Source of the DNA: Gemmatimonadota bacterium
GTDB lineage: Bacteria; JAAXHH01
Reading direction: 5' to 3'
NCBI GenBank assembly: GCA_026705925.1
Contig: JAPOZT010000004.1
Span: forward strand, 124,001 to 188,000
Length of the DNA stretch: 64,000 nt
Positions within the stretch are counted from its first letter, which is position 1, and the number at the start of each line of letters is the position of its first letter. The notes under the pieces are model-generated. The model saw only the letters and a program-made list of their open reading frames with translations, had not been told where the DNA came from and searched no databases. Both the position numbers and the translations under genes were made by a program. This document shows positions 17,241 to 27,055 of this stretch, one piece after another.

Positions 17241-18185
17241 TCATTCTCCTTCCATGAATCGATGCGATCAATCAGGTACCCGCCCCAGTCACTGATGAAT
17301 GCAAACATCTGTAAATCCGTGACATACATCTGAATTACCAAACTAAGATCCTAACAATACAGAATTGCTTCAGTGAATTGGATACGTTATTTTTAAAACC
17401 CGAAACATGACAGAATATGAACCATTCGCGCAATACACGTAAATAGGTTTTTGAAAAAAAAAGCAATTTACAACGGTGCTCCGGTTGTAGAAATGTTACC
17501 GTGTTCATCTCGAATTTCATGATTTCGAATTGCCTGTGAAGCTCGCTGTAGACATCCGGTATTTGGCATGTGCCCTGTTAAACTTTACCGGTGGTAACGA
17601 GCTGTACTTCCCGGAACTAGATCCTTTGCACAGATAGATCACGCGACGGGCTTGATTACTACCCTGAAGGAAGGGACGGGAACAGTCAATGCTCATGCAG
17701 GCTGTTCGGTCATCCCGGGTGTTGAGGTGGTGTAGGCCGGCCGTGGGCACCATCGTCTCGACGGCACGAGATTCTGCGTCCAGTTTGAAATCCGGATCAA
17801 AACGTGGTTCGGAGGGCTACTTCATGGGGACCTTAAGGGACGGTTTTAGTGGCATGGCTTCCGTCATTGTGCTCCCGTTGGATACTTCGCGGGCAAGCCA
17901 CCTCGTACGGATCACGTTCGACGAGCCAGGCGGAGCGGTCTCGAACGACGGTTAGGGAGATCGGTCAATGGCCATGCTCTGGGATTGCACAACCGGGCAG
18001 GACCGGGGGTTGCTGCGGGACCTGCCCGTCTCGTAGGATTCGGTCTCCACGCGGCGCGTACCACCCGATGCCGGTCTGGGGATCGTGATCAGCAGGGGGT
18101 GCCGGACCGAGCGGACTGGCGAACGCGACGGAGTAGGTGTCGGAGTCGGCGGAGTCAGAGTAGGAGTTTGAAAGGGATTCGGCCG
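17241..18185. other. gene-poor region of about 950 bp, partly AT-rich
   Basis: No coding region is supported here. Bases 17330-17530 are unusually AT-rich for this genome and include poly-A tracts and promoter-like text upstream of the response regulator. The longest plus-strand frame (17689-17955, 88 codons) has no recognisable motif and no ribosome binding site. Near 18125-18170 there is a degenerate GGAGT/GTCGG tandem run. Confidence 0.5.
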
Positions 18186-18653
18186 TCAGAGACCGGAACC
18201 ACCCCTGTGCCTCGATGCCTCTTCTTCGCGGCAGAAAAACTCCAATGACGCGACAACGGATTCCAGTTGCTCCTCGTCCCACGCTTCGGACATGCTGGTC
18301 GCGCGTTGCGTCACGAGTTCCAGGTACCGGTTCGCCACCAGTTTTCCCATGGCTGTGATTTCGCAGATCACGACTCTTCGATCTTCCGGATCCGATTTTC
18401 GGTTCAGGTACTTCCGGTCGACAAGTTTTTTAACGATATTCGTGGCGTGTGACTGCGTACTGCCCAGGTGATCGGCGATCGCGCTCATCCGCAGCGGACC
18501 GTTCTGATTCAACACCTGAAGCGTGTTGACGTGATGGACGTTCAGATCCAGTATACGCAGCCTCACCCAGTTCCCGCCGGACATCAGGCGATTCAACTGG
18601 TCCACCACGGACACGAACCGGTCCGTTAACTCCCCTCTCCAATGTTTATCCAT
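18186..18653 (-). CDS. MarR family transcriptional regulator
   Basis: The 155-aa product has the winged-helix of the MarR family: VHHVNTLQVLNQNGPLRMSA, then IADHLGSTQSHATNIVKKLV (recognition helix) and the wing RKSDPEDRRVVICEITAMGK. The DRR of the wing is highly characteristic. The start is the ATG before DKHWRGEL; the frame is open a further 30 codons upstream but without family similarity. MarR proteins bind palindromes near their own promoter, and an inverted repeat lies in the upstream spacer. It is divergent from the AddB-like gene. The ligand is unknown. Confidence 0.9.
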   Translation of the reverse strand: MDKHWRGELTDRFVSVVDQLNRLMSGGNWVRLRILDLNVHHVNTLQVLNQNGPLRMSAIADHLGSTQSHATNIVKKLVDRKYLNRKSDPEDRRVVICEITAMGKLVANRYLELVTQRATSMSEAWDEEQLESVVASLEFFCREEEASRHRGGSGL

Positions 18654-18855
18654 AATCACGCTCGCGCCTCGATAACCGTATGGGCCATTGACCTGGTTTC
18701 GGCATACTTCAAGAACCCGGCTATGTTTAGACCTCGGCTTCACTTAGAACCCGGCTTCAATGCACACTATGCTGCAAATCGAACTGCAACAAGTGTGCAT
18801 GGTTTCTATTTACTTATGCCGGTGACACTTAGGCTATGTCAAGCAATATCTTTCA

Positions 18856-18896
18856 AAATCGAATTATACGGGTTAAATTAAATAACAATTCGATTT
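18856..18896. promoter_or_regulatory. inverted repeat, possible MarR operator
   Basis: AAATCGAATT (18856-18865) and AATTCGATTT (18887-18896) are perfect reverse complements, 31 bp apart centre to centre, or about three helical turns. They lie in the AT-rich 393-bp spacer (18654-19046) between divergent marR and the AddB-like gene. The rest of the spacer holds no supported gene. Confidence 0.4.
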
Positions 18897-19046
18897 ATTT
18901 TATTATTAATTGCGCGTTTTTCAATCAGAAATTGCTTTCCTCGAATCACGCACATCGCCACATTTTCTGATCCGAGCCTGGACGAGGGTCGTAATCATCC
19001 TTTTTCCGCCTGCTCCGCCTAACACATACACCCGGATATTGTTGTC

Positions 19047-21788
19047 ATGACCGTTATCACCGCGACCACCCGCCTCGCACGCGAACTCCGTCGGGAACAT
19101 GATCAGGTCCAGGAGGAGGCGGGACGGGCATCCTGGCCTACCGCAGAGATCATGCCGCTGTCCGCATGGCTGACGGATACGTGGAAGAACGAGCTGTTAT
19201 CCGATCACCCGGCGACGGCGGACCTGGCGGCGGAACGCCTGCTCAGTCCGACCGAAGAACGGTTGATCTGGGAGGACGTCATCCGATCCATGGCCGAAGA
19301 CTCGTTGCTGGATATTTCCTCAACGGCGGAGGCCGCTGCCCGATCCTGGGAACTCGTGTGCAACTGGGCTATACCGCTCGACGCCGAAGCGTGGAATGAA
19401 TCCGTAGACGCCAGGACTTTCCTGGGCTGGGTCCGGGCGTTGCAGGCACGTTGCCAACGTAATGGCTGGATTACGAGCGCCGAGATGCCCACGGTTGTCG
19501 CGGACCTCATCGACCGGGGCGCGGCACCGGTTCCCGGGGAGATCGAATTCGCGGGGTTTCTCGATCTTTCGCCGGTGCAGCAACGCCTGATCGACGCCCT
19601 GGCACGCCGCGGCGTGGAGGTCCGTGTACGCGCACACACTTATGAAACCGGCGACGCCACCCGCGTGGGCTTTGCCGATGCCGGCCGGGAGATCCGCGCC
19701 GCCGCCGACTGGGCGCGCCGGTGCCTGGAATGCGATCCGGATGCGCGCGATCCGGCGTACCGGATCGGCATCGTCGTGCCCGGACTGAGCCAGCACAGAG
19801 AAGAGATCGAGCGCGTGTTCGGCGAAGTGCTGCACCCCCGCAGCCGGCTTCGGCCGGATCTCGACCCTGTGCGGTGCTTCAACATTTCCCTCGGTCGGCT
19901 GCTTGATGAACATGCCGTCATCCAGACGGCGTTCCTGTTTCTTGGAATCGACCCGGGGGATCTCACCGTCGAACAGGCCGGCCGCGTGCTGCGATCCCCC
20001 TTTCTGACCGGGGCCGCGGAGGAAATGACCGGCCGGGCCTTGCTGGACGTGGACCTGCGCGCAGGAGGGGCGCTGGACGTGTCCTTTTCGGATGTGATCG
20101 GGCTGGTGCGGAAGCGACGGGGGGATGGCGAGGGCGAGGGCGGGTGTCCCAGACTCGTGACGCTCCTCGTGACCTGGTCGGATTCGTACAAAACGCTTCA
20201 GGCGTCTCGACTACCCAGTGACTGGGCGCCGGTCCTTTCCGCGTTCCTGCGAGACATCGGATGGCCCGGAGACCGCACGCTCGACAGTATCGAATACCAG
20301 ACCCTTGAAGCCTGGAGCAAATCGCTTACCGAGCTGGCCAACCTGGACGACGTGACCGGACGCGTTCCGCTCCAGGGCGCAGTGGATGCGCTGAGGAATC
20401 TGGCATCGGCCCGGCAGTTTCAACCGGAATCCGCGCCGGCCCCCGTCCAGATCCTGGGCGTTATTGAAAGCTCCGGCCTTCGTTTCGATCGGCTTTGGCT
20501 GATGGGCCTGCACGACGGCGCCTGGCCGGCCGATCCCGTGCCCGATCCCTTCATTCCGGTACGCCTTCAACGCCGATACGGCCTGCGCGGGTCGTCGCCG
20601 AACCGGGAGCTCGAGTTCACCCGGATGCTCACCGGCCGCCTTCTTTCGTCCGCGCCTTCGGTCGTCGTAAGCTATCCGGTGCGGGAAGAGGATGCGGACC
20701 TGGCCGTCAGTCCGCTCGTTCGCATGCTGCCCGAAACCTCGGCCGCCGGCCTGGGGATCCCGCCGCCACCCGGCGCCGACGAAGGGATCCGCGGTAACAA
20801 GGAAAGGATGCCCGGCGACGACGAAGGAATCCGCGGCGATGACGAAGGATCTCCCGCCACTTCCGCGCTTGAAGTGTTGGACGACCACTACGGACCGGCG
20901 TGCAGTGACGCGGCGCTCAGGGGCGGGACCTTCCTGTTCAAGCTCCAGGCGGCCTGTCCGTTCAAGGCCTTTGCCGAACTTCGGCTCGGCGCCAGGGCGC
21001 TCGAGGAGCCCGAGCCCGGCCTGAACGCGCTTGACCGCGGAAGGCTCCTGCACCGCGTGCTCGAACGGGTCTGGGGACGGTTGAAGTCTCACGGGCACCT
21101 GCTCGAGGTCACGGAAAAAGGGCTGGCGGACCTGATACGCGGGCACGTCGAACCCGAGGTCCGGCGGATACTTGGTGGACGGTTCGGGCGCAATGCCCGT
21201 CTTGCGGAGATCGAGCAGGCCAGGCTGGTGCGCATCATCGGTGAATGGATGGGGCTGGAACGGCAGCGGAAGCCATTCATGGTGGTCGACCAGGAGGAGA
21301 TACGGACGGTGGAAGTCGGCGGTATCGAGGTGCAAATCCGGGTGGACCGTGTGGACCGCCTGGAAGACGGGAAGCTGGTCATCCTGGACTACAAAACCGG
21401 GGATTGCGGCCCCGCAGATTGGGCGGGCGCGAGACCGGATGAACCCCAGTTGCCTATTTACGCCGTTACCACGGAAACCGCGGTGGCCGCCGTCATGTTC
21501 GCCAGGCTGCGGACGGGAGACCTCGCATTCAGGGGTCTGGCCGAATCCCCGGATATCGCGCCGGGGGTCCGGGTACCGGAAAGGCAGCCGCCGATTTCAC
21601 AGACCATAAGCGACTGGCGGGCGGTGCTGAATGAACTCGGCCGCGGCTTCCGGGAAGGCCGTGCGCACGTGGATCCCAAGGACCCTGTAAAGACGTGCAG
21701 GTACTGCGAACTGCCGTCCCTGTGCCGGATCAGCCAGGGGACGGTGGAACTGGAGGAAGCGGAGGAACAGGAGGATGGCCGTGGTTGA
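19047..21788 (+). CDS. AddB-like PD-(D/E)XK nuclease, probable DNA repair protein
   Basis: The 913-aa protein resembles the probable DNA repair proteins that pair with a UvrD-like helicase in many bacteria (AddB/RexB-like). The N-terminus ITATTRLARELRREHD corresponds to the family start. The helicase-like half lacks a Walker A motif. The C-terminal nuclease has the RVDRVD and ILDYKTGD core (about residues 770-785). A cysteine in LQAACPFKAFAE (near 636) and the three cysteines of CRYCELPSLC (near 882) match the Fe-S cluster of AddB-type nucleases. Residues 578-605 are a low-complexity in-frame repeat (DEGIRG, DDEGIRG, DDEGS). It overlaps its partner gene by 14 bases. Role: double-strand break end processing. 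Confidence 0.88.
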   Translation: MTVITATTRLARELRREHDQVQEEAGRASWPTAEIMPLSAWLTDTWKNELLSDHPATADLAAERLLSPTEERLIWEDVIRSMAEDSLLDISSTAEAAARSWELVCNWAIPLDAEAWNESVDARTFLGWVRALQARCQRNGWITSAEMPTVVADLIDRGAAPVPGEIEFAGFLDLSPVQQRLIDALARRGVEVRVRAHTYETGDATRVGFADAGREIRAAADWARRCLECDPDARDPAYRIGIVVPGLSQHREEIERVFGEVLHPRSRLRPDLDPVRCFNISLGRLLDEHAVIQTAFLFLGIDPGDLTVEQAGRVLRSPFLTGAAEEMTGRALLDVDLRAGGALDVSFSDVIGLVRKRRGDGEGEGGCPRLVTLLVTWSDSYKTLQASRLPSDWAPVLSAFLRDIGWPGDRTLDSIEYQTLEAWSKSLTELANLDDVTGRVPLQGAVDALRNLASARQFQPESAPAPVQILGVIESSGLRFDRLWLMGLHDGAWPADPVPDPFIPVRLQRRYGLRGSSPNRELEFTRMLTGRLLSSAPSVVVSYPVREEDADLAVSPLVRMLPETSAAGLGIPPPPGADEGIRGNKERMPGDDEGIRGDDEGSPATSALEVLDDHYGPACSDAALRGGTFLFKLQAACPFKAFAELRLGARALEEPEPGLNALDRGRLLHRVLERVWGRLKSHGHLLEVTEKGLADLIRGHVEPEVRRILGGRFGRNARLAEIEQARLVRIIGEWMGLERQRKPFMVVDQEEIRTVEVGGIEVQIRVDRVDRLEDGKLVILDYKTGDCGPADWAGARPDEPQLPIYAVTTETAVAAVMFARLRTGDLAFRGLAESPDIAPGVRVPERQPPISQTISDWRAVLNELGRGFREGRAHVDPKDPVKTCRYCELPSLCRISQGTVELEEAEEQEDGRG
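20778..20861 (+). repeat. four in-frame 21-bp units in the AddB-like gene
   Basis: Units begin at 20778, 20799, 20820 and 20841. The first, third and fourth start GACGAAGG and the second is diverged. They encode a charged, Gly-rich linker between conserved blocks. Confidence 0.7.
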
Positions 21789-24700
21789 ACCCGCAGCGGA
21801 CCAGCAACAACGTCTTGAGGCGCTCGATACCGCCCGGTCGTTCATCGTCCAGGCACCTGCGGGGTCCGGCAAGACCGAACTGCTCATCCAACGGTTCCTG
21901 GCCTTGCTGGCAACGGTGGACCGGCCGGAGTCCGTCGTGGCCATTACCTTTACCCGCAAGGCGGCCGCGGAGATGCGCCACCGAATCGTCGCGGCCCTGG
22001 GAAGCGCCACCGGACCACGGCCCGAGTCGCCGCACGAAGCCCATACCTGGCAGCTTGCCCGGGAAGCCGTTGCCCGAAACGACCAACTGGATTGGCGGTT
22101 GGCCGAGCACCCGGCGCGCCTGCGCATCCAGACGATCGACTCGCTCTGCGCCAAGCTGGTACGCAGGATGCCCTGGGTCTCCCGCATGGGCGCGGCGCTC
22201 CGGCCGGTGGATGACGCGGGACACCTGTACGCGCGCGCGGCCCGACGGACGGTGTCCATGCTCGATGCCGAAGGGACGCCGGCGGACGTGACGAAGGCCG
22301 TGGCCGTACTGCTTGCCCACCTGGATAACCACTTCGGGCGAGTCGAGCAACTGCTGAGCGTCATGCTGGGCACCAGGGACCAGTGGATGCGGCACGTGGC
22401 CAACCAGAGGCGCCACAGTTTGTTGTGTGAAGGCGCGGCGCCCTCCGGACCCGATGCACTGCGCGACCACCTGGAGTCCCCTCTCGGTGAAGTCATCGAA
22501 AGCACCCTGGCAGCGGTCCGGACCGGGTTCCCGGAGCGCTTCAGGAACGAAACCGCCGCACTCGCCCGTTTCGCGGCATCGAACCTGCGTGCGAGTAACC
22601 GGGCGAGTGCGATCGACGCGTGTCACGAGATGACCGGGTTTCCGGGTTCGGATGCCGAGTCCCTCCCCTACTGGATCGGAATCGTGGAGATGCTCCTGAC
22701 CGGGCAGGGAACCCGGCGCCGGTCCCTGAACGTCAACCAGGGATTCCCGCCGACCGATGCCGGGCGGGACGCCAAAGAACGACTCGCCCGTATCGACCTG
22801 GACCCCGAAACCACCGAATCTTTGCATGAATTACGCACACTGCCCGCTCCGCGTTTCGATGAAAGGCAGTGGGACGTCCTGAACGCGCTGATGCTCCTGC
22901 TGCCCGTGGCGGTGGAGCAACTCAGGCTCGTCTTCCAGGAAGAAGGATGCGTCGACTTCACGGAGATCGGCATCGGCGCGCGGGCCGCTTTGGGTACGGA
23001 CGAGGCGCCCACCGACCTGGCCCGAAGCCTGGACGATCGCATCATGCACCTGCTCATCGACGAGTTCCAGGACACCTCCCAGAGCCAGTACGGCCTGCTC
23101 ACCCGGTTGATCAGGGACTGGCGCCCGGATGACGGCCGAACGCTGTTCCTGGTGGGCGATCCCATGCAGTCGATCTACGGGTTTCGCGAAGCGGAGGTGG
23201 GGCTCTTTCTTCAGGCCCGGCAGCACGGGATAGGTGCCGTCCGTCCGGTCCCTCTCGCGCTTTCGGTGAATTTCCGCTCGCATCCGCGGGTCGTGGATTG
23301 GGTGAACCGCGTGTTGCGCGAAGCCTTCCCACCGAAGGAGGACTTCCTGTCGGGCGCGGTGACCTACGAGCCCTCCGTGGCGTTCAAGGCCGACCATCCC
23401 GACAGCTGCGTCCGCTTCCATCCCTTTCTCACCCGTGACCAGGAGGCCGAAGCCGAACGCGTCGTCGAGATCATCACCGAGGCGCAGGCATGGCGACCGG
23501 ACGGGACCATCGCCGTGCTGGTCCACGCCCGCAGTCATCTGGCCGGCATCGTTTCCGCCCTGAGAAAGAACGGGATCAGGTTCCGTGCCGTGGAGATCGA
23601 CGCCCTGGGGGACCGGCCGGTGGTGCGGGACCTGCTGGCGCTCACACTGGCGCTCCTGCATCCCGGCGACCGGCTGGCCTGGCTGACCATACTGCGCGCG
23701 CCGTGGTGCGGCCTCACGCTGGCGGACCTCGAAGCCCTGGCTGGAAGCAACGCTCCCTCCGCCGTCTGGGATCTCCTTCAGGACCCGGCGCGGCGGGAAC
23801 GGCTGTCTCCGGACGCCCGGTCCAGGATCGATCGCATGATGCCCGTACTCGCCGATGCCTTCGCCCTGCGCGCAAGGCTGCCTGTCCGCCGGCTGGTGGA
23901 AGGGGTCTGGTCCGCGCTGGGAGGGCCCGACTGCCTGGAGACCCGGACCGAACGCGAGGACGCGACCGCTTTTCTTGATCTCCTGGAACGGGCTCAGGAC
24001 GGCCTGGGGATTCCGGACGAGAAGGCCTTCGTCGATGACGTCGCGCGCCTATTCGCGCCTTCCGATATCGAAGCTGCCGGGGACGTGCAGCTGCTGACCG
24101 TTCACCGGGCCAAGGGGCTGGAGTTCGATACGGTTATCCTTCCCGGCCTGGGCCGCCTTCCCCGGTCGGAGGACCCAAGGTTGCTATTGTGGCACGAATA
24201 CGCCCGCGGCGGCCGGTTCCGGCTCCTGCTGGCGCCTATTCGCGCCACCGGCGGTGAAAAGGACCCGCTCTACGCCTACCTGGCCCGCATTGAATCGCAA
24301 AAGCGCGAAAACGAAAGGACCCGATTGCTCTACGTGGCCGCCACCCGGGCCCGTCAATGTCTGCATCTGCTCGGGCACGCCCTGCCCGATCCGGAGAACG
24401 ATGCCCTGAAGACGCCGGGTTCGCGGACGCTGCTCGCAAGGATCTGGCACGCCGTGGAGCCGGAGTTCATGGAAGCGCTGAAGGACTACACGCGAAAAGC
24501 CCCGGAAGGCGACGCGGCCGCGGCGAAACCCCGGGGCGTGCCGCTCCGCCGCCTGGTTGCGGACTGGACGCCCGGACCGCCGCCCGAAGACATCGATTTC
24601 AAACCGCTCTACGATCCGTCGGATCCGGGCGGCGACAAGTCCGGACATCCCCCCTTCGAGTGGGTGACCGAACTTCAGCGCCGGGTGGGCATCGTCGTGC

Positions 24701-25182
24701 ACCAGATGCTGCAGCGCATGTACGCGCCGGATCGCCTGGACTTCGACGAGGACAGGCTTCGTACGGCGCTCCGGCAGGAAGGGCTGGCCGGCGAAAAACT
24801 GGACGAGGCGGTATCCCGGGCGCTGTCCGCCCTGAGGAACACCGTCGCCGATGCAAGGGGACGCTGGATACTGTCCCGGCACCTGAGCGACGAAAGAGAA
24901 CTCGCCCTGACAACGGTCCTCGACGGCCGCCCCCAACGATACATCGTGGACCGGACTTTCGTGTTCGAAGGCAGGCGCTGGATCATCGATTACAAGACCA
25001 GCCCCCATATCGGCGGGGATCTCGAGGGTTTTCTGGATAACGAACAGCAGCGGTACCGAAGCCAGTTGGAGGGCTATGCAAGCGTTCTGCAGTCGCTGGA
25101 AACCGGGCCGGTAAACCTGGGCCTGTATTACCCGATGCTGCGTGGGTGGCGGACGTGGACGTACCCGGGGAACCCGCGCTGA
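21775..25182 (+). CDS. UvrD/AddA-like helicase-nuclease
   Basis: This 1135-aa superfamily 1 helicase has a C-terminal nuclease and is the partner of the preceding AddB-like protein. Helicase motifs in order are: Walker A APAGSGKTELLIQ (about 28-40), VVAITFTRKAAAEMRHR, LLIDEFQDTSQSQYG (motif II), LVGDPMQSIYGFR, LLTVHRAKGLEFDTVILPGL and LLYVAATRARQ. The C-terminal RecB-type nuclease core is RYIVDRTFVFEGRRWIIDYK. The ATG at 21775 lies directly after AGGAGG; a GTG at 21781 would have better spacing and may be the real start. The pair would unwind and resect DNA ends for recombination. No recC- or recD-like gene is nearby. Confidence 0.92.
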   Translation: MAVVEPAADQQQRLEALDTARSFIVQAPAGSGKTELLIQRFLALLATVDRPESVVAITFTRKAAAEMRHRIVAALGSATGPRPESPHEAHTWQLAREAVARNDQLDWRLAEHPARLRIQTIDSLCAKLVRRMPWVSRMGAALRPVDDAGHLYARAARRTVSMLDAEGTPADVTKAVAVLLAHLDNHFGRVEQLLSVMLGTRDQWMRHVANQRRHSLLCEGAAPSGPDALRDHLESPLGEVIESTLAAVRTGFPERFRNETAALARFAASNLRASNRASAIDACHEMTGFPGSDAESLPYWIGIVEMLLTGQGTRRRSLNVNQGFPPTDAGRDAKERLARIDLDPETTESLHELRTLPAPRFDERQWDVLNALMLLLPVAVEQLRLVFQEEGCVDFTEIGIGARAALGTDEAPTDLARSLDDRIMHLLIDEFQDTSQSQYGLLTRLIRDWRPDDGRTLFLVGDPMQSIYGFREAEVGLFLQARQHGIGAVRPVPLALSVNFRSHPRVVDWVNRVLREAFPPKEDFLSGAVTYEPSVAFKADHPDSCVRFHPFLTRDQEAEAERVVEIITEAQAWRPDGTIAVLVHARSHLAGIVSALRKNGIRFRAVEIDALGDRPVVRDLLALTLALLHPGDRLAWLTILRAPWCGLTLADLEALAGSNAPSAVWDLLQDPARRERLSPDARSRIDRMMPVLADAFALRARLPVRRLVEGVWSALGGPDCLETRTEREDATAFLDLLERAQDGLGIPDEKAFVDDVARLFAPSDIEAAGDVQLLTVHRAKGLEFDTVILPGLGRLPRSEDPRLLLWHEYARGGRFRLLLAPIRATGGEKDPLYAYLARIESQKRENERTRLLYVAATRARQCLHLLGHALPDPENDALKTPGSRTLLARIWHAVEPEFMEALKDYTRKAPEGDAAAAKPRGVPLRRLVADWTPGPPPEDIDFKPLYDPSDPGGDKSGHPPFEWVTELQRRVGIVVHQMLQRMYAPDRLDFDEDRLRTALRQEGLAGEKLDEAVSRALSALRNTVADARGRWILSRHLSDERELALTTVLDGRPQRYIVDRTFVFEGRRWIIDYKTSPHIGGDLEGFLDNEQQRYRSQLEGYASVLQSLETGPVNLGLYYPMLRGWRTWTYPGNPR

Positions 25183-25256
25183 AATCCCCTGCGTGGCCGG
25201 CCGACACTCCGCGCGGCAGGCCAGCAGGGATCGTATCGCAACCCGAGTAGGACAAT

Positions 25257-26288
25257 ATGTCTGATCACACATTCCCGCTGATCGAAGTCGAGGGCAGTAG
25301 CTACGAGATGGGTTATCAACACGGCGCGCAGGCCGCCGGTCTCGTCCGGAACTACCTGCGATGGATCGACCGGTTGACCGGGATGTCCCGGGATGCGCTG
25401 TGCCGAAACGCCATGGGTTTCTGGCCGCTGATGGAGCGCATGAGTCCGGCCTTCTCGGAAGAGGTGCGAGGGCTGGCGGCGGGTGCGGGCATCAGCCTGG
25501 AAGAAGCGGTCCTGTGCCAGGCCCGCGCCGAGGCCGCGCGGCAGTCGGTCGGGGCCTGCACCGCCTTCGCGCTGACGCGGTCGGCCACGGCCGATGGAAA
25601 CACGCTGGCGGGACAGAACCAGGATCTCGAGCCGGAATACGCCGACGTCGCGCTGCTGTTACGGGTCAAACCCGGTGACGGCCGGCCCCGGGCGTTGATG
25701 TTCACCTTTGCCGGCCAGCTGGGTTATTCGGGGATGAACGAGCACGGCGTGGCTCATTTCGCCAATGCCCTTTATGGATGTACCTGGCGGATGGGACTGC
25801 CCCATTACCCGATCAAGCGCCTGGTCCTCGAGCAGGGGACGGTCGAAGATTGCGTGGAACTGCTTTCCCGGCACCCCACCTGTTCGGCCGCCAACCTGGT
25901 GTTGTGCGACGGACAGGGACACATCGATACCGTGGAAATACGGCCCGAGGGGATTGCCCGGTACCGGGACGCCCATCCGGATGCCTGCCTGCACACCAAC
26001 CACTACCTGACCCCCGCGTTCGCCGATCACGAACGTGGATACCTGCCGGATTCTTGTCCCCGGCTGGACCGCATCCGGCAACTTGTCCAGGCGGGATGGG
26101 GGTCGATCACCGTAGATACGATCAAAGGAATCCTGGCCGATCACGAAAACGATCCCGGCGGGATCTGCCGCCACGGCGCAGTCGGGATGCATTCGATTTC
26201 AGGGTACATCGCCGAACCCGCAAAACGGTTGTTTCACGTCCGGCGCGGCCACGGTTGTCTGGGTACGTGGCAGGCGTACGAAGTGTGA
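25257..26288 (+). CDS. C45 family autoproteolytic acyltransferase/hydrolase
   Basis: The 343-aa protein belongs to the acyl-coenzyme A:6-aminopenicillanic-acid acyltransferase-like group of Ntn hydrolases (peptidase family C45). The N-terminal part has SSYEMGYQHGAQA. The likely autoproteolysis site is before the cysteine of GACTAFALTRS (about residue 101), which would become the N-terminal nucleophile. Downstream GNTLAGQNQDLEP and FAGQLGYSGMNEHGVAH are typical. These enzymes usually act on amides or peptides; the true substrate is unknown. It starts 74 bp after the helicase gene and ends 11 bp before the convergent ComB-like gene. Confidence 0.88.
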   Translation: MSDHTFPLIEVEGSSYEMGYQHGAQAAGLVRNYLRWIDRLTGMSRDALCRNAMGFWPLMERMSPAFSEEVRGLAAGAGISLEEAVLCQARAEAARQSVGACTAFALTRSATADGNTLAGQNQDLEPEYADVALLLRVKPGDGRPRALMFTFAGQLGYSGMNEHGVAHFANALYGCTWRMGLPHYPIKRLVLEQGTVEDCVELLSRHPTCSAANLVLCDGQGHIDTVEIRPEGIARYRDAHPDACLHTNHYLTPAFADHERGYLPDSCPRLDRIRQLVQAGWGSITVDTIKGILADHENDPGGICRHGAVGMHSISGYIAEPAKRLFHVRRGHGCLGTWQAYEV

Positions 26289-26299
26289 GGAACCTGCAA

Positions 26300-27046
26300 T
26301 CACGCATCGACACTGCCGGGAGCGTGACAGGCCCGGTACGCTCCGTCCTTCAACATCGGGACGCACTCGCTTGCGTCCAAAGCCGCGGCAAGCCGTACAT
26401 CCTCCGCGAATCCCCTGCCGATCAACTCTTTGCCGGACCCAGACGTGCAAAGGACCGATGCCAGGTCGTCCCTGAAGGCCGCAAAGACAGCGGCGGCGGT
26501 TTCGGCTTCCGGCGAACGGGTACCTTCCAGCGCATGGATGACGGCCCCCGCGCCGATCAGGTCTTCGATCGCGGGCCTGAGGGTCTGCTGCTGCTTCCAG
26601 CGTTCTCCCGCGGGGATGATACTGATGCCGGTCTCGTACTGCCGCAATACGCCGGCAAGAGCCGTTGCGTTCCGGAGACAGCCGGCGAAGGTGGGCGTAT
26701 CACCGGTCGTCAAGGATAGCGTAGACCCGTTGGGGGAGGGCAGGACCAGGGCGGTGCCGGCGGGGATGTCCATCAGGGAGGAAGGGGACAGCGAATAACC
26801 GCCCCGTTCGAATTCCCGGGTGGCATTGGCCATCAGCGCATTCCGGGACCTGGCGTAGGCCGCCGCCGAATGGTCCCTGCTGCGGTAAGGGTAGACCCGT
26901 GCCCCGTTTGCTGCCGCGATTTCCACACTGGTGGTAAACGACAGGACGTCGACGATGACCACGGCCCGGCTGTCGGGCAGCAGTTCCTGGAGCCCCTCCA
27001 TGCCCCACTCGCATCGGATATCGAACGAACCCTGGTTGAAGTACAT
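26300..27046 (-). CDS. ComB-like 2-phosphosulfolactate phosphatase family protein
   Basis: The 248-aa protein has ComB-family sequence: MYFNQGSFDIRCEWGMEG at the start, VVIVDVLSFTTSVEIA (metal-binding Asp region), LPSPNGSTLS and IPAGERW. In methanogens ComB acts in coenzyme M synthesis; in bacteria the family is broader and the substrate here is uncertain. The conserved N-terminus fixes the start at 27046, but no Shine-Dalgarno sequence precedes it. The frame is open upstream through an 18-bp tandem repeat in which every unit carries an in-frame ATG with AGG six bases before it, so longer forms starting MPARLT are possible (up to 27112). Confidence 0.87.
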   Translation of the reverse strand: MYFNQGSFDIRCEWGMEGLQELLPDSRAVVIVDVLSFTTSVEIAAANGARVYPYRSRDHSAAAYARSRNALMANATREFERGGYSLSPSSLMDIPAGTALVLPSPNGSTLSLTTGDTPTFAGCLRNATALAGVLRQYETGISIIPAGERWKQQQTLRPAIEDLIGAGAVIHALEGTRSPEAETAAAVFAAFRDDLASVLCTSGSGKELIGRGFAEDVRLAAALDASECVPMLKDGAYRACHAPGSVDA

Positions 27047-27055
27047 CGAAAGCTC

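Noticed and set aside
17689-17955. 88-codon plus-strand frame as a gene
   Set aside because: There is no ribosome binding site, no motif, and the codon pattern does not resemble neighbouring genes.
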